DNA of 64,000 nt from Saprospiraceae bacterium (GCA_016709995.1 JADJLQ010000001.1:840001-904000), one strand, 5' to 3'. Shown: positions 54,037-63,648, counted from the first letter of the stretch. Notes: generated from the letters alone by a model not told the origin. A program made the numbers and translations.

Positions 54037-54801
54037 ATGCGACTGATATATTTTCTTTTCGGTATCTGTGGGTATGGCTTATGTCTGAGCCAGGGATTGG
54101 CAGGCGCCTACCAGGGAACCGTAAATGGTGATCCCACTACTGTCAATATTATATTAACTGGAGAACAAATCAGTGGGACCTATGTCGAAACCTCCAACGA
54201 ATATGATATCAAAGGTCAATTCAAATCTTCTACCCATTTTGAAGGAGAATTATTGATTAAAAATACCGGCTTGCAGCTTGGCACATTTAAAGCCATGCTG
54301 GATAGGAATGTCTTGACCATGGATATGCTGCTGCTGGGCGTCACTCCTTTAAAAGCAAGCTTTACCAGGATGGGTTTGGAGTCCAATCAATCAAATGCCG
54401 CCATCCAGCAGCCAACGGTCACTGCAAAGGTCACTGCACCCCATGATGGCTTTGAAAGGGACCCGGCAGTGATAGGTCATTGGTCACAACAGGAGGTGAT
54501 GAACTCAGGCTTTGGTGACAATGCCGCAAGTTTAGCTATGATTTATTTTCTCACAATAAATGCGGATGGCACCTTTATCCAGGAAAAAGCCAGTGCAGGC
54601 GGCGGTTCTACCTGGAGCTCTAACTCCCGACGCGAATTAGATGTCCAAGGACATTGGTATACCAAAGATCAGATCATGTATGTCCGTCCCGCCGGCCAGG
54701 CTCAATATATACGACTCAACCGGTATCTCTTTCATGAAGGTGCCCTGGTATTTAAGACCGATCAGGGTAAATATCTGATTTGGAATAGAGCTAGTAACTG
54801 A
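54037..54801 (+). CDS. Unrecognised exported beta-rich protein
   Basis: This 254-residue protein starts with a signal peptide (IYFLFGICGYGLCLSQG). The N-terminal half looks like a small beta-barrel or lipocalin-like fold (GAYQGTVNGDPTTVNIILTG; YDIKGQFKSSTHFEGELLI). After a Gln/Thr linker a second similar beta domain follows (VIGHWSQQEVMNSG; TINADGTFIQEKASAGGG), ending with YLIWNRAS. I cannot name it. It is nine bases after the small membrane-protein gene, in a probable operon with rimO. It is the last gene before the accessory island. Confidence 0.65.
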   Translation: MRLIYFLFGICGYGLCLSQGLAGAYQGTVNGDPTTVNIILTGEQISGTYVETSNEYDIKGQFKSSTHFEGELLIKNTGLQLGTFKAMLDRNVLTMDMLLLGVTPLKASFTRMGLESNQSNAAIQQPTVTAKVTAPHDGFERDPAVIGHWSQQEVMNSGFGDNAASLAMIYFLTINADGTFIQEKASAGGGSTWSSNSRRELDVQGHWYTKDQIMYVRPAGQAQYIRLNRYLFHEGALVFKTDQGKYLIWNRASN

Positions 54802-54816
54802 TAGCATGGTCTGCTT

Positions 54817-55062
54817 TTGCGATCTTGGATTGACTATGGCGAACTTTTGGATCTTGAATTAATTAAGTTTTGCAAGAATCTGGATTATGACCTATTTTTA
54901 TATTTCGAATTTCATGAACAGCCAAATGAATATTTTAATATAAAGGTTAAAACGTGTACTTTAAAAGGGGGATTGGTGATGTATAAGGATGAGCTGGAAA
55001 TAGTTTTAAAGAAGAGGGGAACCGATTTGGCTAGAACATTAGTGATAGATATCCTTAGATAA
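54817..55062 (+). CDS. Short unknown frame at the island border, possibly a fragment
   Basis: This 81-residue frame has only a TTG start (MRSWIDYGELLDLELIKFC) and no signal peptide or known motif; its second half includes VKTCTLKGGLVMYKDELEIVLKKRG. The lack of a good start suggests it could be the 3' end of a gene truncated when the accessory island inserted. A real small protein cannot be excluded. Confidence 0.4.
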   Translation: MRSWIDYGELLDLELIKFCKNLDYDLFLYFEFHEQPNEYFNIKVKTCTLKGGLVMYKDELEIVLKKRGTDLARTLVIDILR

Positions 55063-55293
55063 AACTCTGAAATGTGGGCACCACTTCTGAAAAATGTATC
55101 AATATGGGAGGGTAAATGGATATTACCGTTTAAAACCGCTAAAGTAAGAGTAATATACTGAAAATCAATGAATAGTAAATTATATGGTTGGGATGCATAA
55201 GAGGGAAGAGATGCGTGGATATAAGGAAATATACGCAGTAAACATTCGTAAACACAAATGTTGAACCAACATTGCTTCGCAACGGGTTTTGCC

Positions 55294-55329
55294 TTAAATT
55301 TTGGCTTATCTTGTTAAGCTAAAATTTAA
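55294..55329. repeat. Hairpin upstream of recombinase 1
   Basis: TTAAATTTTGGCTTA (55294-55308) and TAAGCTAAAATTTAA (55315-55329) are inverted repeats matching at 14 of 15 positions around a six-base loop. It sits just before the recombinase ATG and may be an end structure of the element or a terminator. Confidence 0.7.
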
Positions 55330-55333
55330 TATT

Positions 55334-56233
55334 ATGCAAGAAAAAAAACTTTATCGCAGTATGCAATCAATGCATTGCAACGCACCAAAGACCTTTTAAA
55401 TCTAGGTGAATATGGCCCCGGAACCATTCGAAGTTATTTAAGTGAACTTCGATACCTTTTAGCTATTATGGAGATGTCAGGCCGTCTCAAATTACCTATG
55501 AAGACTCGCTTAATTATCTCATTTATCTGAATAAAACGCTAGGGTTGTAGCAGGGTCAAATCAAAAATGGCAGCCAATAGTTTTGCTTTCTTTTCAGGCA
55601 AGTTCAGAATAAACCTTACAAAATACCAAGTATATTATTTGCGGCTCATAGTCACAAGCTGCCTCCTGTTATGGAAGAACAGGAAGTTTTTAATGTTATT
55701 TCCACAATAAAAATGTTAAACACAAAACGTTGATCATTCTTTTATACAGTACAGGAATGCGTGTGAGTGAAATTACCAACCTTAAACTTATCGATATAGA
55801 CAGTAAGCTCATGCGGATAAAAATTGTGAATGGAAAAGGAAAAAAAGACAGATTTGTACCCTTATCACCATTAGTTTTGGACCAGCTTCGAACGTATTAT
55901 TTATATTACAAACCTGTTAATTATTTATTTAATGGCTATAGAACTGCTAGCAAATATTCAGTTCGGTCTATTCAGGTTATTCTTCAAAAGACATTAGCAA
56001 AAATCGGATTAGGAGGTAAAAATTATACGGTTCATACACTAAGGCATAGTTTCGCTACACATCTGGTAGATAACGGTGCAGATTTGCAAGTCGTACAGGA
56101 GATGATGGGCCATAGTCATCTATCTCAAACTACTCAATACCTACATTTGAGTAGTAAGCGTCTAAATCAAATCATGAATCCGTTTGATGCAATGATCTCC
56201 CATATTAATAAAAAGCCCGACCAAACGCCATGA
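55334..56233 (+). pseudogene. Tyrosine recombinase (XerC/D-like), frameshifted
   Basis: The C-terminal catalytic part is intact at 55730-56233: the first Arg in STGMRVSEITNLKLIDID, the HTLRHSFATHLVDNGAD box, GHSHLSQTTQYLHLS with the final nucleophilic Tyr. The N-terminal SAM-like part can be followed across several frames. It starts at ATG 55334, where A8 would need A9 to read MQEKKTLSQYAINALQ. It runs through TIRSYLSELRYLL and then further shifts near 55467, 55550 and 55590. This is a XerD-like recombinase coupled to the transposase that begins at the very end of this gene. It cannot make a full protein as written. Confidence 0.8.
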
Positions 56234-57379
56234 ATACTGCTACCAGCCCAAAGGTAGCCACTGTTCAGTCCATATTAAATAAATATCATACTCATTCAAA
56301 AATCCTCATGTCGAGCATGTCCTCAACCAACTTAAGAGTTGCAGGACTGCACAACTTGGCTACCACTTGTATAAATGCAACAATAACGACTGCATGAAAT
56401 TAAAATACCAGTACCACAGTTGCCGAAACCGCCACTGCCCTGCTTGTGGTTCGATGCAAAAAGAACAGTGGGTTGATGATCGGAGAAGTGAGTTATTACC
56501 GATTAGCTACTACCATATAGTATTCACTTTACCACATGAACTAAATAGTATAATATTGGGTAATCGTAAAGTACTTTACAAGCTGCTCTTTGATGCGACT
56601 GCCGAAACACTCCTTGATTTTGCAAAGAACCCAAAGCATTTAGGGGCTATTCCTGGCATTCTGGCTGTTTTGCATACCTGGGGACAGCAACTTAGCTTTC
56701 ATCCCCATCTTCATTGCATAGTTAGTGGAGGTGGTATGATAAAAACCAAAGACGGAATGATATGGAAAAACGCAGTACGAAACAAGGATGATTTTCTTTT
56801 CCCGGTAAAAGCTATGGCAATTGTGTTCAGAGCAAAATATCTGCACGGATTGAAGAAGTTAATTGCTAACCAAGATGTAACAGTGCCATTTCACTTAGAT
56901 ATCCAGGAGTTTATAAGTCCCTTATACTCTAAAGATTGGGTGGTCTATGCAAAAAACCGTTCGGTGGGCCTCAACAAGTCATCGAATATCTCGGAAGGTA
57001 TACACATAAGGTAGCCATCACTAACAATAGAATCAAAAAAATCGATATTAATTCTGATACTGTAACATTTGATTATAAAGACTATACAGCAGAGGGTCAA
57101 GTGAAAGAAATGGAACTCGGGGCTAATGAGTTTATCCGCAGGTTTGAACAACATATTTTACCTAAATATTTTACTAAAATCCGCAGTTATGGTTATCTCA
57201 GTAATAGAAATCGTAAAGCTAATATCGAAGAGATTTCTTACTATTTAAATCTCCCTTATCATCCTGCAAAAGTAAAAGTCCCTTGGCATGTGAGATTATT
57301 AGAAAAGAATAACATATGGTATAACCAGTGCCCTCATTGTCAAAAAATTGTCACTGATCTTGGTTGCAGTGTGTTTTAA
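56230..57379 (+). pseudogene. IS91-like HUH transposase, frameshifted
   Basis: The reading starts at ATG 56230, overlapping the recombinase stop. Frame changes lie near 56302 (A5 where A6 is expected) and near 56950 (A6 where A7 is expected). The pieces join to a normal IS91-like chain: zinc-finger block SCRNRHCPACGSMQKEQW, HUH motif FHPHLHCIVSGGG, then the catalytic-Tyr region VIEYLGRYTHKVAIT, and a C-terminal zinc motif CPHCQKIVTDLG. The longest intact frames are 56367-57014 and 56936-57379. The 56950 shift falls on A_AAA_AAC, a classical -1 slippery heptamer in the right phase, so a programmed shift is possible, although decay or a homopolymer error is simpler. Confidence 0.82.
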
Positions 57380-57730
57380 AGATGATTCATAATTGGCGAG
57401 AAGATGACCAGAGCAACACCCTCTAATATGCAAGGCAGCTTGCTAGTGCAATCTATTTCTAAAAATCAAAAATTGTAATCAAATACGTAAATTACAAGGT
57501 AAAAAATCATAAATTTAACATTCAAATGAATTAAAATTGTCTACAACCCATCAACCCCAATAAAAATGATAACAACTCACCACCTTAAGCTACATCATGC
57601 ATCCATACTTTACACCTTAGATACTACCACCTGCTTGTCGGTCAACATAAAAGTATACCGACAGCCCTATAAGAGTAACGTGGAGCATAGCCCTTTTTTG
57701 TGGGCTGTCGGATACTTTTATAAATGTTAT
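57308..57730 (+). repeat. 423-bp direct repeat, copy A, ending in attC-like palindrome
   Basis: This stretch begins in the last 24 codons of transposase 1 and runs to TTTATAAATGTTAT. By eye about 13 differences separate it from copy B at 61343-61765. Its right end folds: ATAAAAGTATACCGACAGCC (57647-57666, then C) pairs with GGGCTGTCGGATACTTTTAT (57702-57721), with an extra A and other unpaired bases. Just outside are AAC (57644-57646) and GTT (57726-57728). This is either the end structure of the IS91-like element or an attC-like site. Confidence 0.85.
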
Positions 57731-58525
57731 ATGCAATCAAAAGGAAAATATGCTGGAACACTTTCAAAAGATGTTTGAAGAATTTAGAAGGGCAACAGAC
57801 TTGAAAACGGGAGAACTAAAGATGCTTCTTCACGGACAAACCAGTGTGAAGGCAAAATAAAGAAAGCTTACTCAAAGAAACGGAGTTTAAGATTATCGAA
57901 TTTGAATGGATGAAACATGGTGTCTTCAAGGATGGATAAAACCCTTTTGAATTTTAAAAAGGTTGGAAAAGGAGCAGCATCAACATTTCTTTGGATTTTG
58001 TGATAAACACGATACATTTGTTCCAAAAGATTAAAATAATCCTGTCGATATCACAGATATGAACATAAATTTCTATTATGCTAAGAGCTGCAGCGAGAAC
58101 TATCATCGAAAATAGAACAAGTAAAATCATTTCAACAGCCTTATTCAATCACCTGAACTTAGCTGATACAACAAAGTGGAATTACTGAAGTCAAGCGGCT
58201 GTAGATGAACTTGAAGAACATAGAACTTTACAAACAACATATTAAAACAAGTAATTTAAGAGATCTAAGAATTTTGTACATACTGTAGATTATCAAATTC
58301 CGATTGCTTGCACATCAGTTATGTCTCCAAAATTTTACTTGATACTATTTTATAATTTTATGATCCAAATGTAAAGTAGGAACATGTATACTTAACAGTT
58401 CACCAACAGAAAATAATACCACATATTATATGCTTGTATTCCAACCCAAAAAGGCAATGAAATATTTAGATGATTTAGAACACACCTAATGATTTGAGAT
58501 CCGTAACCTGTAGCCTAATGGTAAA
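57731..58525. other. Decayed spacer with no convincing gene
   Basis: This stretch holds only short frames, such as a 36-residue one at 57750-57860 (MLEHFQKMFEEFRRATDLKT). It looks like remains of gene cassettes or of unknown genes broken by indels. I see no RNA gene, terminator or repeat. Confidence 0.4.
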
Positions 58526-58702
58526 ATGAAATTTGAAAATGGATTTATATCACCAGCAATATTTGACAAACTATCTCATGAAGAACAGAAAAGATTAATA
58601 GAAGCCATTGAATTATCGGATAAAATTGGTTTTATGCATCCTCAGTTTTATCACTTAGGTTTCAATTTCTTTGACGAAAAATATAAGAAAGAATGCACAT
58701 AA
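58526..58702 (+). CDS. Small 58-residue protein, cassette-like
   Basis: The frame starts MKFENGFISPAIFDKLSHEE and ends KKECT, 58 codons, with a helical, charged composition and a reasonable start. It resembles the C-terminal end of a small unknown protein or a small cassette gene. The stop TAA lies inside CACATAACAATG, whose complement reads GTTATGTGC, a typical ending of integron-like cassette sites. No function can be given. Confidence 0.4.
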   Translation: MKFENGFISPAIFDKLSHEEQKRLIEAIELSDKIGFMHPQFYHLGFNFFDEKYKKECT

Positions 58703-58862
58703 CAATGTACATGACGTCAACCTCCTATCGTGCACGCCGCACTGCCAAACCGTTGAACAAACCCTTTTGCTAAAGTCTGTTTCATCATCGCTTTTTTCAT
58801 CAACATACTCGTCATAGTATTTACATTTGAATCAATGAATTCAATCACTAAATCTATATTCT

Positions 58863-59747
58863 ATGATATTGTATGATTCGCATTTACTAGAGTACAAGAA
58901 TTTTATGATTCTTAAAAATTTTAGCCCCCGGACTATCAAGACCTATTATCAAATAGTGCATTATTATCTTCGATACTGTCATGATCATCATCCCAACGAA
59001 GAGTTAACTGACGACATAGCTAAAGAATATATATTACATCGATATGCTCTAGGTCTTGACTGGCAGACCGTGAACAGTGACTATTCTTCTATTCAAAATT
59101 TTATAAGAATATAATCTTAATGCCCTGGAATATTAAAAAAATACCTAGACCGCGCAAAGAGAAGAAACTACCCACTATATTATCCAAAGAAGATGTAGTC
59201 AAAATCATTGAGAATGCCCCTACCTATAAACAACAGGTATTACTCACCTTCATTTATACCACAGGCATGAGACTCAGCGAATCTATTAATGTATGTTTTG
59301 AAGACATTGACAGTAATAGATTACAGATACGAGTAAATAAAGGCAAGGGCAATAAAGATCGATTTATATTGGTGCCCCTGTACTCATTGATCTTCTACGA
59401 GATTATTATAAAAAGTAAAACCCATAAAATATTTATTTAATGGTATTCACAAGGGAAAGCCTTACTCTCCCAGATCTGTACAGCTTACCATGGCACAAAG
59501 TAAAAAGTTGGCACATATAAACAAGAAATGTTCTATACACTCACTACGAAACTGTTATGCAACCCATCATCTCGAAGGTGGCACAGATTTAGTATTCCTA
59601 CAGGAGCAAATGGGGCATAAAAATCTGCGTACCACCATTCGCTACATTGGATTATGTGTAGAAAGGCATCGATATATCAAACACCCAATCGACTCTCTAC
59701 AGATCCGTTATCAACCAAATCGGGGTATTCCAACACCAATAGCATAG
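58863..59747 (+). pseudogene. Tyrosine recombinase 2, frameshifted
   Basis: Three frames follow one another. The first, 58863-59114, is the N-terminal SAM-like domain (NFSPRTIKTYYQIVHYYLR). The second, 59120-59440, has the first catalytic Arg (TTGMRLSESINVCFEDID). The third, 59490-59747, has the HSLRNCYATHHLEGGTD box, GHKNLRTTIRYIGLC and its Tyr. A T run near 59098 is one short (IQNFYKN needs T5, T4 is present) and bases are missing before 59410-59430. In box II the second His of HxLRH is replaced by Asn (LRN), a further sign of decay. It precedes a second HUH transposase, as in element 1. Confidence 0.78.
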
Positions 59748-61019
59748 GTGCTCTTTTCAGAGACCATGGTGAAGAGTATATCCGCATCTACAAACCTTCG
59801 ATTCAACAAATAAAACTCATACGCGCGATTCGGGTATGCAAAACGCCTGCTTTAGGTGGTCATGTATTTATTTGCAAAGATTGTGGTCATAAACATTTTG
59901 TTTATCATAGCTGTGGTCATAGTCACTGCATGATCTGTCAAAGCATCAAGCGTGAACAGTGGCTGGATAAGCTCAGCAATACTTTACTACAAGTACCATA
60001 TATCCATTCCGTTTTTACGTTACCTCATCAGCTCAATGGACTTGCTCGCAACAATGAGTCTATTATGTATTCACTTATCCTTCGTGTCGCATGGCTAACT
60101 GTAAAATCAATTATGGCCAAATACTGTGCTACGCCTGGCATGACTTCAATACTCCATACATTTGGATCAGACATGAAGTATCATATTCATGTCCACGCTT
60201 TGGTCACCTTTGGCGGATTATGCAAAGCATCCTGCGGAGATGTACACACCAACCAATGGAGGTTTCCGAAATTCAGTGATAAAATCGAGCGGTATCGCAC
60301 GATCTGTAGCACCTATAAAAATATTTTTATTCAAGAGTTCTTATTGCTTTATCATACTCATAAAATAAATTATCACTTACCCATAGATGATATACTCCAT
60401 GAAGTTCAAAAATAAGATGGGTAGTACACAGTACTCACCCTACCATGAATACTATTGTAATCGAAAAATATCTTGCCCGATATATTAATCGCGTGGCCAT
60501 TTCCAATAATAGATTACAATACCTCAAAGACAATCATAAAGTAATCATTCTGTATAATGATTACAAAAATCAGCTGTCTGGCTGCCCTGCCCCCAAAGCG
60601 TTTAAAGAACTCGATCCTATTCCCGCTATTCATCAGATACTAGAACATGTACTCCCCCTCATTTTCAAAAAACCAGAAAGTATGGTCTTCATCACCATTC
60701 ATTTAAATGCACTCATACTATTCCCGATGCTTTACGGAGAGAGTCTGATACTGTGAGGACTTTATTTCAAATCATTACTCAGCTATGCAAGCAATCCGCC
60801 TTCAAGTGTGATCAATGTGGCTCTGATCAGCTTTACATGGAAATCGTAATACCTGACAATAATTACATTTTTAAATTTATTTCTTTAGATTTTCTTAAAG
60901 CTCCTCCTCCAATGAATCCAGATATTAAACCCAATTTTCAGAATAATATGATGCAATCACCTGGTGCTCATGCTATTCCTATTCCATCACACAAACATTT
61001 CATCCATTCGAATGCATAA
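59728..61019 (+). pseudogene. IS91-like HUH transposase 2, frameshifted
   Basis: The chain can be followed from IGALFRDHGEEYIRIYKPS over 59654-60415, then 60445-60756 and 60753-61019. Visible motifs are the Zn block HSCGHSHCMICQSIKREQW, HUH motif YHIHVHALVTFGG, the Tyr region IEKYLARYINRVAISNNRL, and a late CDQCGSDQL. Frameshifts separate them, with one stop near 60413 and another at 60756. It groups with IS91-like transposases but is not a recent copy of transposase 1. The gene is inactive as written. Confidence 0.78.
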
Positions 61020-61342
61020 AAGAAGATCAATACGACTAACTTTTGCACCACATGATTCAGCTACATATTTTTTGCTATGCAAGCCATCATATTTATCCTT
61101 CCGTAAGGGGTCAAAATCGTTTTAAACCACCATTCACTCTTATCACACTTACCCTTTACTGGACTAATTGAGATTTTCTTTGCCAGGATAGCGGCTTCGT
61201 TCAACTTGGAATGTTGATGAATCCCACTTTGAAAGAATTGCTTATTTTTGGACGCAGCATGAGGGAATTCATTCAACATTCCTTTGTGTTACAGGCAAGC
61301 GTAGGACGACCGTGCAACCTTGACAATTCCGACTATAATTGG
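61020..61342. other. Spacer between element 2 and repeat copy B
   Basis: This 323-base stretch carries no convincing gene. Short frames on both strands (for example 61061-61279 minus) lack motifs. The text changes abruptly at 61343 where copy B begins, so this is a junction of two pieces. Confidence 0.4.
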
Positions 61343-61765
61343 AATAACATATGGTATAACCAGTGCCCTCAATGTCAAAAATTGTCACTGATCTTGGTTG
61401 CAGTGTGTTTTAAAGATGATTCATAATTGGCGAGAAGATGACCAGAGCAACACCTCTACTATGCAAGGCAGCTTGCTAGTGCAATCTATTTCTAAAAATC
61501 AAAAATTGTATTCAAATACGTAAATTACAAGGTAAAAAATCATAAATTTAACATTCAAATGAATTAAAATTGCCTACAACCCATCAACACCCAATAAAAA
61601 TGATAACAACTCACCACCTTAAGCTACATCATGCATCCATACTTTACACCTTAGATACTACCTCCTGCTTGTCGGTCAACATAAAAGTATACCGACGGCC
61701 CAATAAAAGTAACGAGGAGCATAGCCCTTCTTTTGTGGGCTGTCGGATACTTTTATAAATGTTAT
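61343..61765 (+). repeat. 423-bp direct repeat, copy B, ending in attC-like palindrome
   Basis: This is the second copy of 57308-57730, with about 13 base differences or single-base indels. Only the tail of the transposase and the 3' non-coding part are present; the rest of the element is absent. The palindromic end is ATAAAAGTATACCGACGGCC (61681-61700, then C) and GGGCTGTCGGATACTTTTAT (61737-61756), with AAC and GTT outside. It is followed by GTTATGCGTC and, 34 bases later, a DUF6090 gene. Confidence 0.85.
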
Positions 61766-61767
61766 GC
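61674..61767 (+). other. attC-like site 1 before the DUF6090 gene
   Basis: From GGTCAAC to GTTATGC the sequence folds into one imperfect hairpin: AAC/GTT at the base, unpaired spacers, then a long stem ATAAAAGTAT-ACCGACGGCCC against GGGCTGTCGG-ATACTTTTAT with an extra-helical A. Outer AAC...GTTATGC, mismatches and a bulged base are features of integron attC sites. It could equally be the end of the IS91-like element, since copy A lies directly behind transposase 1. Confidence 0.4.
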
Positions 61768-61800
61768 GTCATTCAAAAATTAAACAATAAGAAAATCCTA

Positions 61801-62864
61801 TGATAAAGTTCTTTCGAAAAATAAGGCGAAAAATTTTAGATGAAGGAAGCTTGAAAAGATATATTATTTACGCAATTGGAGAAATTATCCTTGTGGTAAT
61901 TGGAATCCTCATTGCAGTGCAATTAAACAACTGGAATCAGGAAAGAATCAGAAATGCTGAATTGGAAGTTTTACTTGATAAAGTAGAAGAAGATTTGATA
62001 CAGAATATTAAGGCGACCAGTGATGCTATTGAGATTTATTATATAAATGATTCGCTGACAAGAAAAATAATTAACGAAGAGGTAACAATCAAGGATTATT
62101 ACAATGATAAAATGTTAGGTAACCTATTGTTTAGGAACCAATTACTGAGACTAAACACTGAAAACATTAATAAATTGATAGAAAAAGAAGAGCTAATTTC
62201 CTCTAAATATCAAACTATCATAAAGATCGCAAAGGAATTAATTAAGTCAATTATTTATAATGACTATACAGAGGAACCATTAAAAAACTTTTTCTATGGT
62301 AACATAGATTTTCTAATGTCTAATTGTTTATGGATAGCTAAAGCAGATTCTCCTTCAATTGAAAAGCGTTACCACTTTTTTATTACCGATGAAAACTACA
62401 AAAAAAGGGTACTTAATTATTGGGCAAAAACTTCAGAAATGACATTGACTACTATGTTTCACAGAGGTGTTACAATGGAATTATTAGGAAGGATAAAAGT
62501 CATTCGTCATAATTACGACGCTGGTCGTCTGCATCAATTGTATAAAAGTTTAAACCTAAATTCATTCAGGCAGATAAGTTGTGAAGGTTTGGTTTCGAGA
62601 AATAAAAATCAATTTTATAGAAATGAGCGATTTCTTGTTTCAAACATGAGTGAGAAGCAAATCCATTTATCAGTCAAAAATAGTTCAAGTGAAACAATTG
62701 GTGAAAAGGATATTGGGCCAGGTGGATATGCTATTTTTATGGAAACTTGGTTAGAAATTGGTGCAATTGATGATGATTTCTTTAGTATTGTCGAATTGTA
62801 TCAGGATGGCCAATGCATTACTAAATATGTAGAAGAGACGAATGGATATTTAATAGTAGAATAA
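61801..62864 (+). CDS. DUF6090 family membrane protein
   Basis: The protein has 354 residues. It starts at ATG with the DUF6090 hallmark IKFFRKIRRKILDEGSLKRY followed by a single membrane helix AIGEIILVVIGILIAVQLNNWNQ. The rest is a soluble, mostly helical domain (NAELEVLLDKVEEDLIQNI), then a C-terminal beta part. The function is unknown; it is a common accessory gene of Bacteroidota, often found in variable regions. No promoter is visible and the gene sits between two attC-like sites, as a gene cassette would. The gene is intact, unlike the elements beside it. Confidence 0.82.
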
Positions 62865-62876
62865 AAACGAACCACC

Positions 62877-63002
62877 AACATTTTGTTAAGTAATAGCAGA
62901 AAGTGTCTACATATCAAGGTTTGCAGCCCGTTCAAACTGCGTAGCGGTGAGACAGGAATGTACCACGCTATCTGACACTACTCATACAATTTACCGTTAT
63001 GC
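62877..63002 (+). other. attC-like site 2 between the DUF6090 and cupin genes
   Basis: Starting with AAC at 62877 and ending in GTTATGC at 62996-63002, this spacer can fold. AGTGTC (62902-62907) pairs with GACACT (62974-62979), TAGCG with CGCTA inside, and outer AAC with GTT, with weaker TTGT/ACAA pairing between. Its sequence differs from site 1 but the architecture is alike. It is a candidate cassette recombination site, supported only by eye. Confidence 0.35.
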
Positions 63003-63105
63003 GTATTGCTAGTCGACGGTGGCCAAGTTCAAATTGTATCGAATAGACGACTAAACCGGAAGTTAGAAGCAATTAATATTAAACACAAAAATAAATAAAG
63101 GTAAT

Positions 63106-63648
63106 ATGAAATCCATAACAGAAAAATCAACTGGTGAAACAATCACCTTTGTAAAGACAAGTAAAGACACTCAAGGTGCTTTTACGGAAATTATCTGCAC
63201 TATTCCAGCTGGAAAAGATGGTCCACCGCCACACATTCATCCATTGCAAGATGAAATTTTTGAAGTTATTGAAGGAAAACTTGAACTTTCGGCTAAAGGC
63301 AAGAAAATTGTTCTTGAAGAAGGACAAAGTTTTAATGTTTCAGCAAACACGGCACACACCTTTTCAAATCCACTTGACAGAGAGACAAAGTTCAGAGCGA
63401 CATATAAACCTGCACTTGACATTGAATATGTCTTGGTGCAGGGGTTTGAAATAATAAACAGTCAAGCTAATCCCAATAAACCGGGTTTTCAGATGTTAGT
63501 TGATTTTGACTATTTGCTCAAGCAAATTCCCGGACAATACAAGTTTGCAGGTGCAGCGGGCACCATATTCACGATGTTTGCAGCTATTGCAAGATTATTT
63601 ATCAAACCTAAAGTGAAGTCGCTTAAAGACCACAAAGCTTCGTTCTAA
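63106..63648 (+). CDS. Cupin domain-containing protein
   Basis: The 180-residue protein is a single cupin. The metal-binding His/Glu residues are visible in GPPPHIHPLQDEIFEVIEG (motif 1) and in NVSANTAHTFSNPLD (motif 2, His). A C-terminal hydrophobic segment (AAGTIFTMFAAIARLFIK) may touch the membrane. Cupins of this type bind small ligands or are dioxygenases; no substrate can be named. It is the second cassette-like gene of the region, starts about 100 bases after attC-like site 2, and looks intact. Confidence 0.85.
   Translation: MKSITEKSTGETITFVKTSKDTQGAFTEIICTIPAGKDGPPPHIHPLQDEIFEVIEGKLELSAKGKKIVLEEGQSFNVSANTAHTFSNPLDRETKFRATYKPALDIEYVLVQGFEIINSQANPNKPGFQMLVDFDYLLKQIPGQYKFAGAAGTIFTMFAAIARLFIKPKVKSLKDHKASF

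Larger units (their letters stand above)
55294..57730 (+). mobile_element. Degenerate element 1: tyrosine recombinase plus IS91-like HUH transposase
   Basis: The element consists of a tyrosine recombinase gene, an IS91-like transposase gene overlapping its stop, and a 3' tail ending in an imperfect palindrome next to GTTAT. Its left boundary is guessed from the hairpin upstream of the recombinase. IS91 family elements move by rolling-circle, single-strand steps; some carry an extra recombinase gene upstream as here. Several frameshifts make it inactive as written. The last 423 bases occur again at 61343-61765. Confidence 0.72.
58863..61019 (+). mobile_element. Degenerate element 2: tyrosine recombinase plus IS91-like HUH transposase
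   Basis: A second copy of the same gene pair, clearly diverged from element 1 in sequence, so an independent insertion. Both genes are broken in several places. The left and right ends are not defined: 58703-58862 and 61020-61342 contain no recognisable terminal repeats. The 423-bp tail of element 1 follows 324 bases later, which suggests nested insertion or recombination between related elements. Confidence 0.7.

Noticed and set aside
54817..55062. Antitoxin or immunity protein at the island border
   Set aside because: No toxin partner or family motif; the TTG-only start suggests a truncated piece.
55730..56233. Reading recombinase 1 as an integron integrase IntI
   Set aside because: No IntI-specific extra helix between the catalytic boxes is seen and it is directly joined to an IS91-like transposase; XerD-like is the safer call.
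57566..57778. Small open frame in repeat copy A (and its twin at 61570) as a gene
   Set aside because: The frame crosses the palindromic end of the repeat and differs after the junction; it is an accidental reading of a structured non-coding end.
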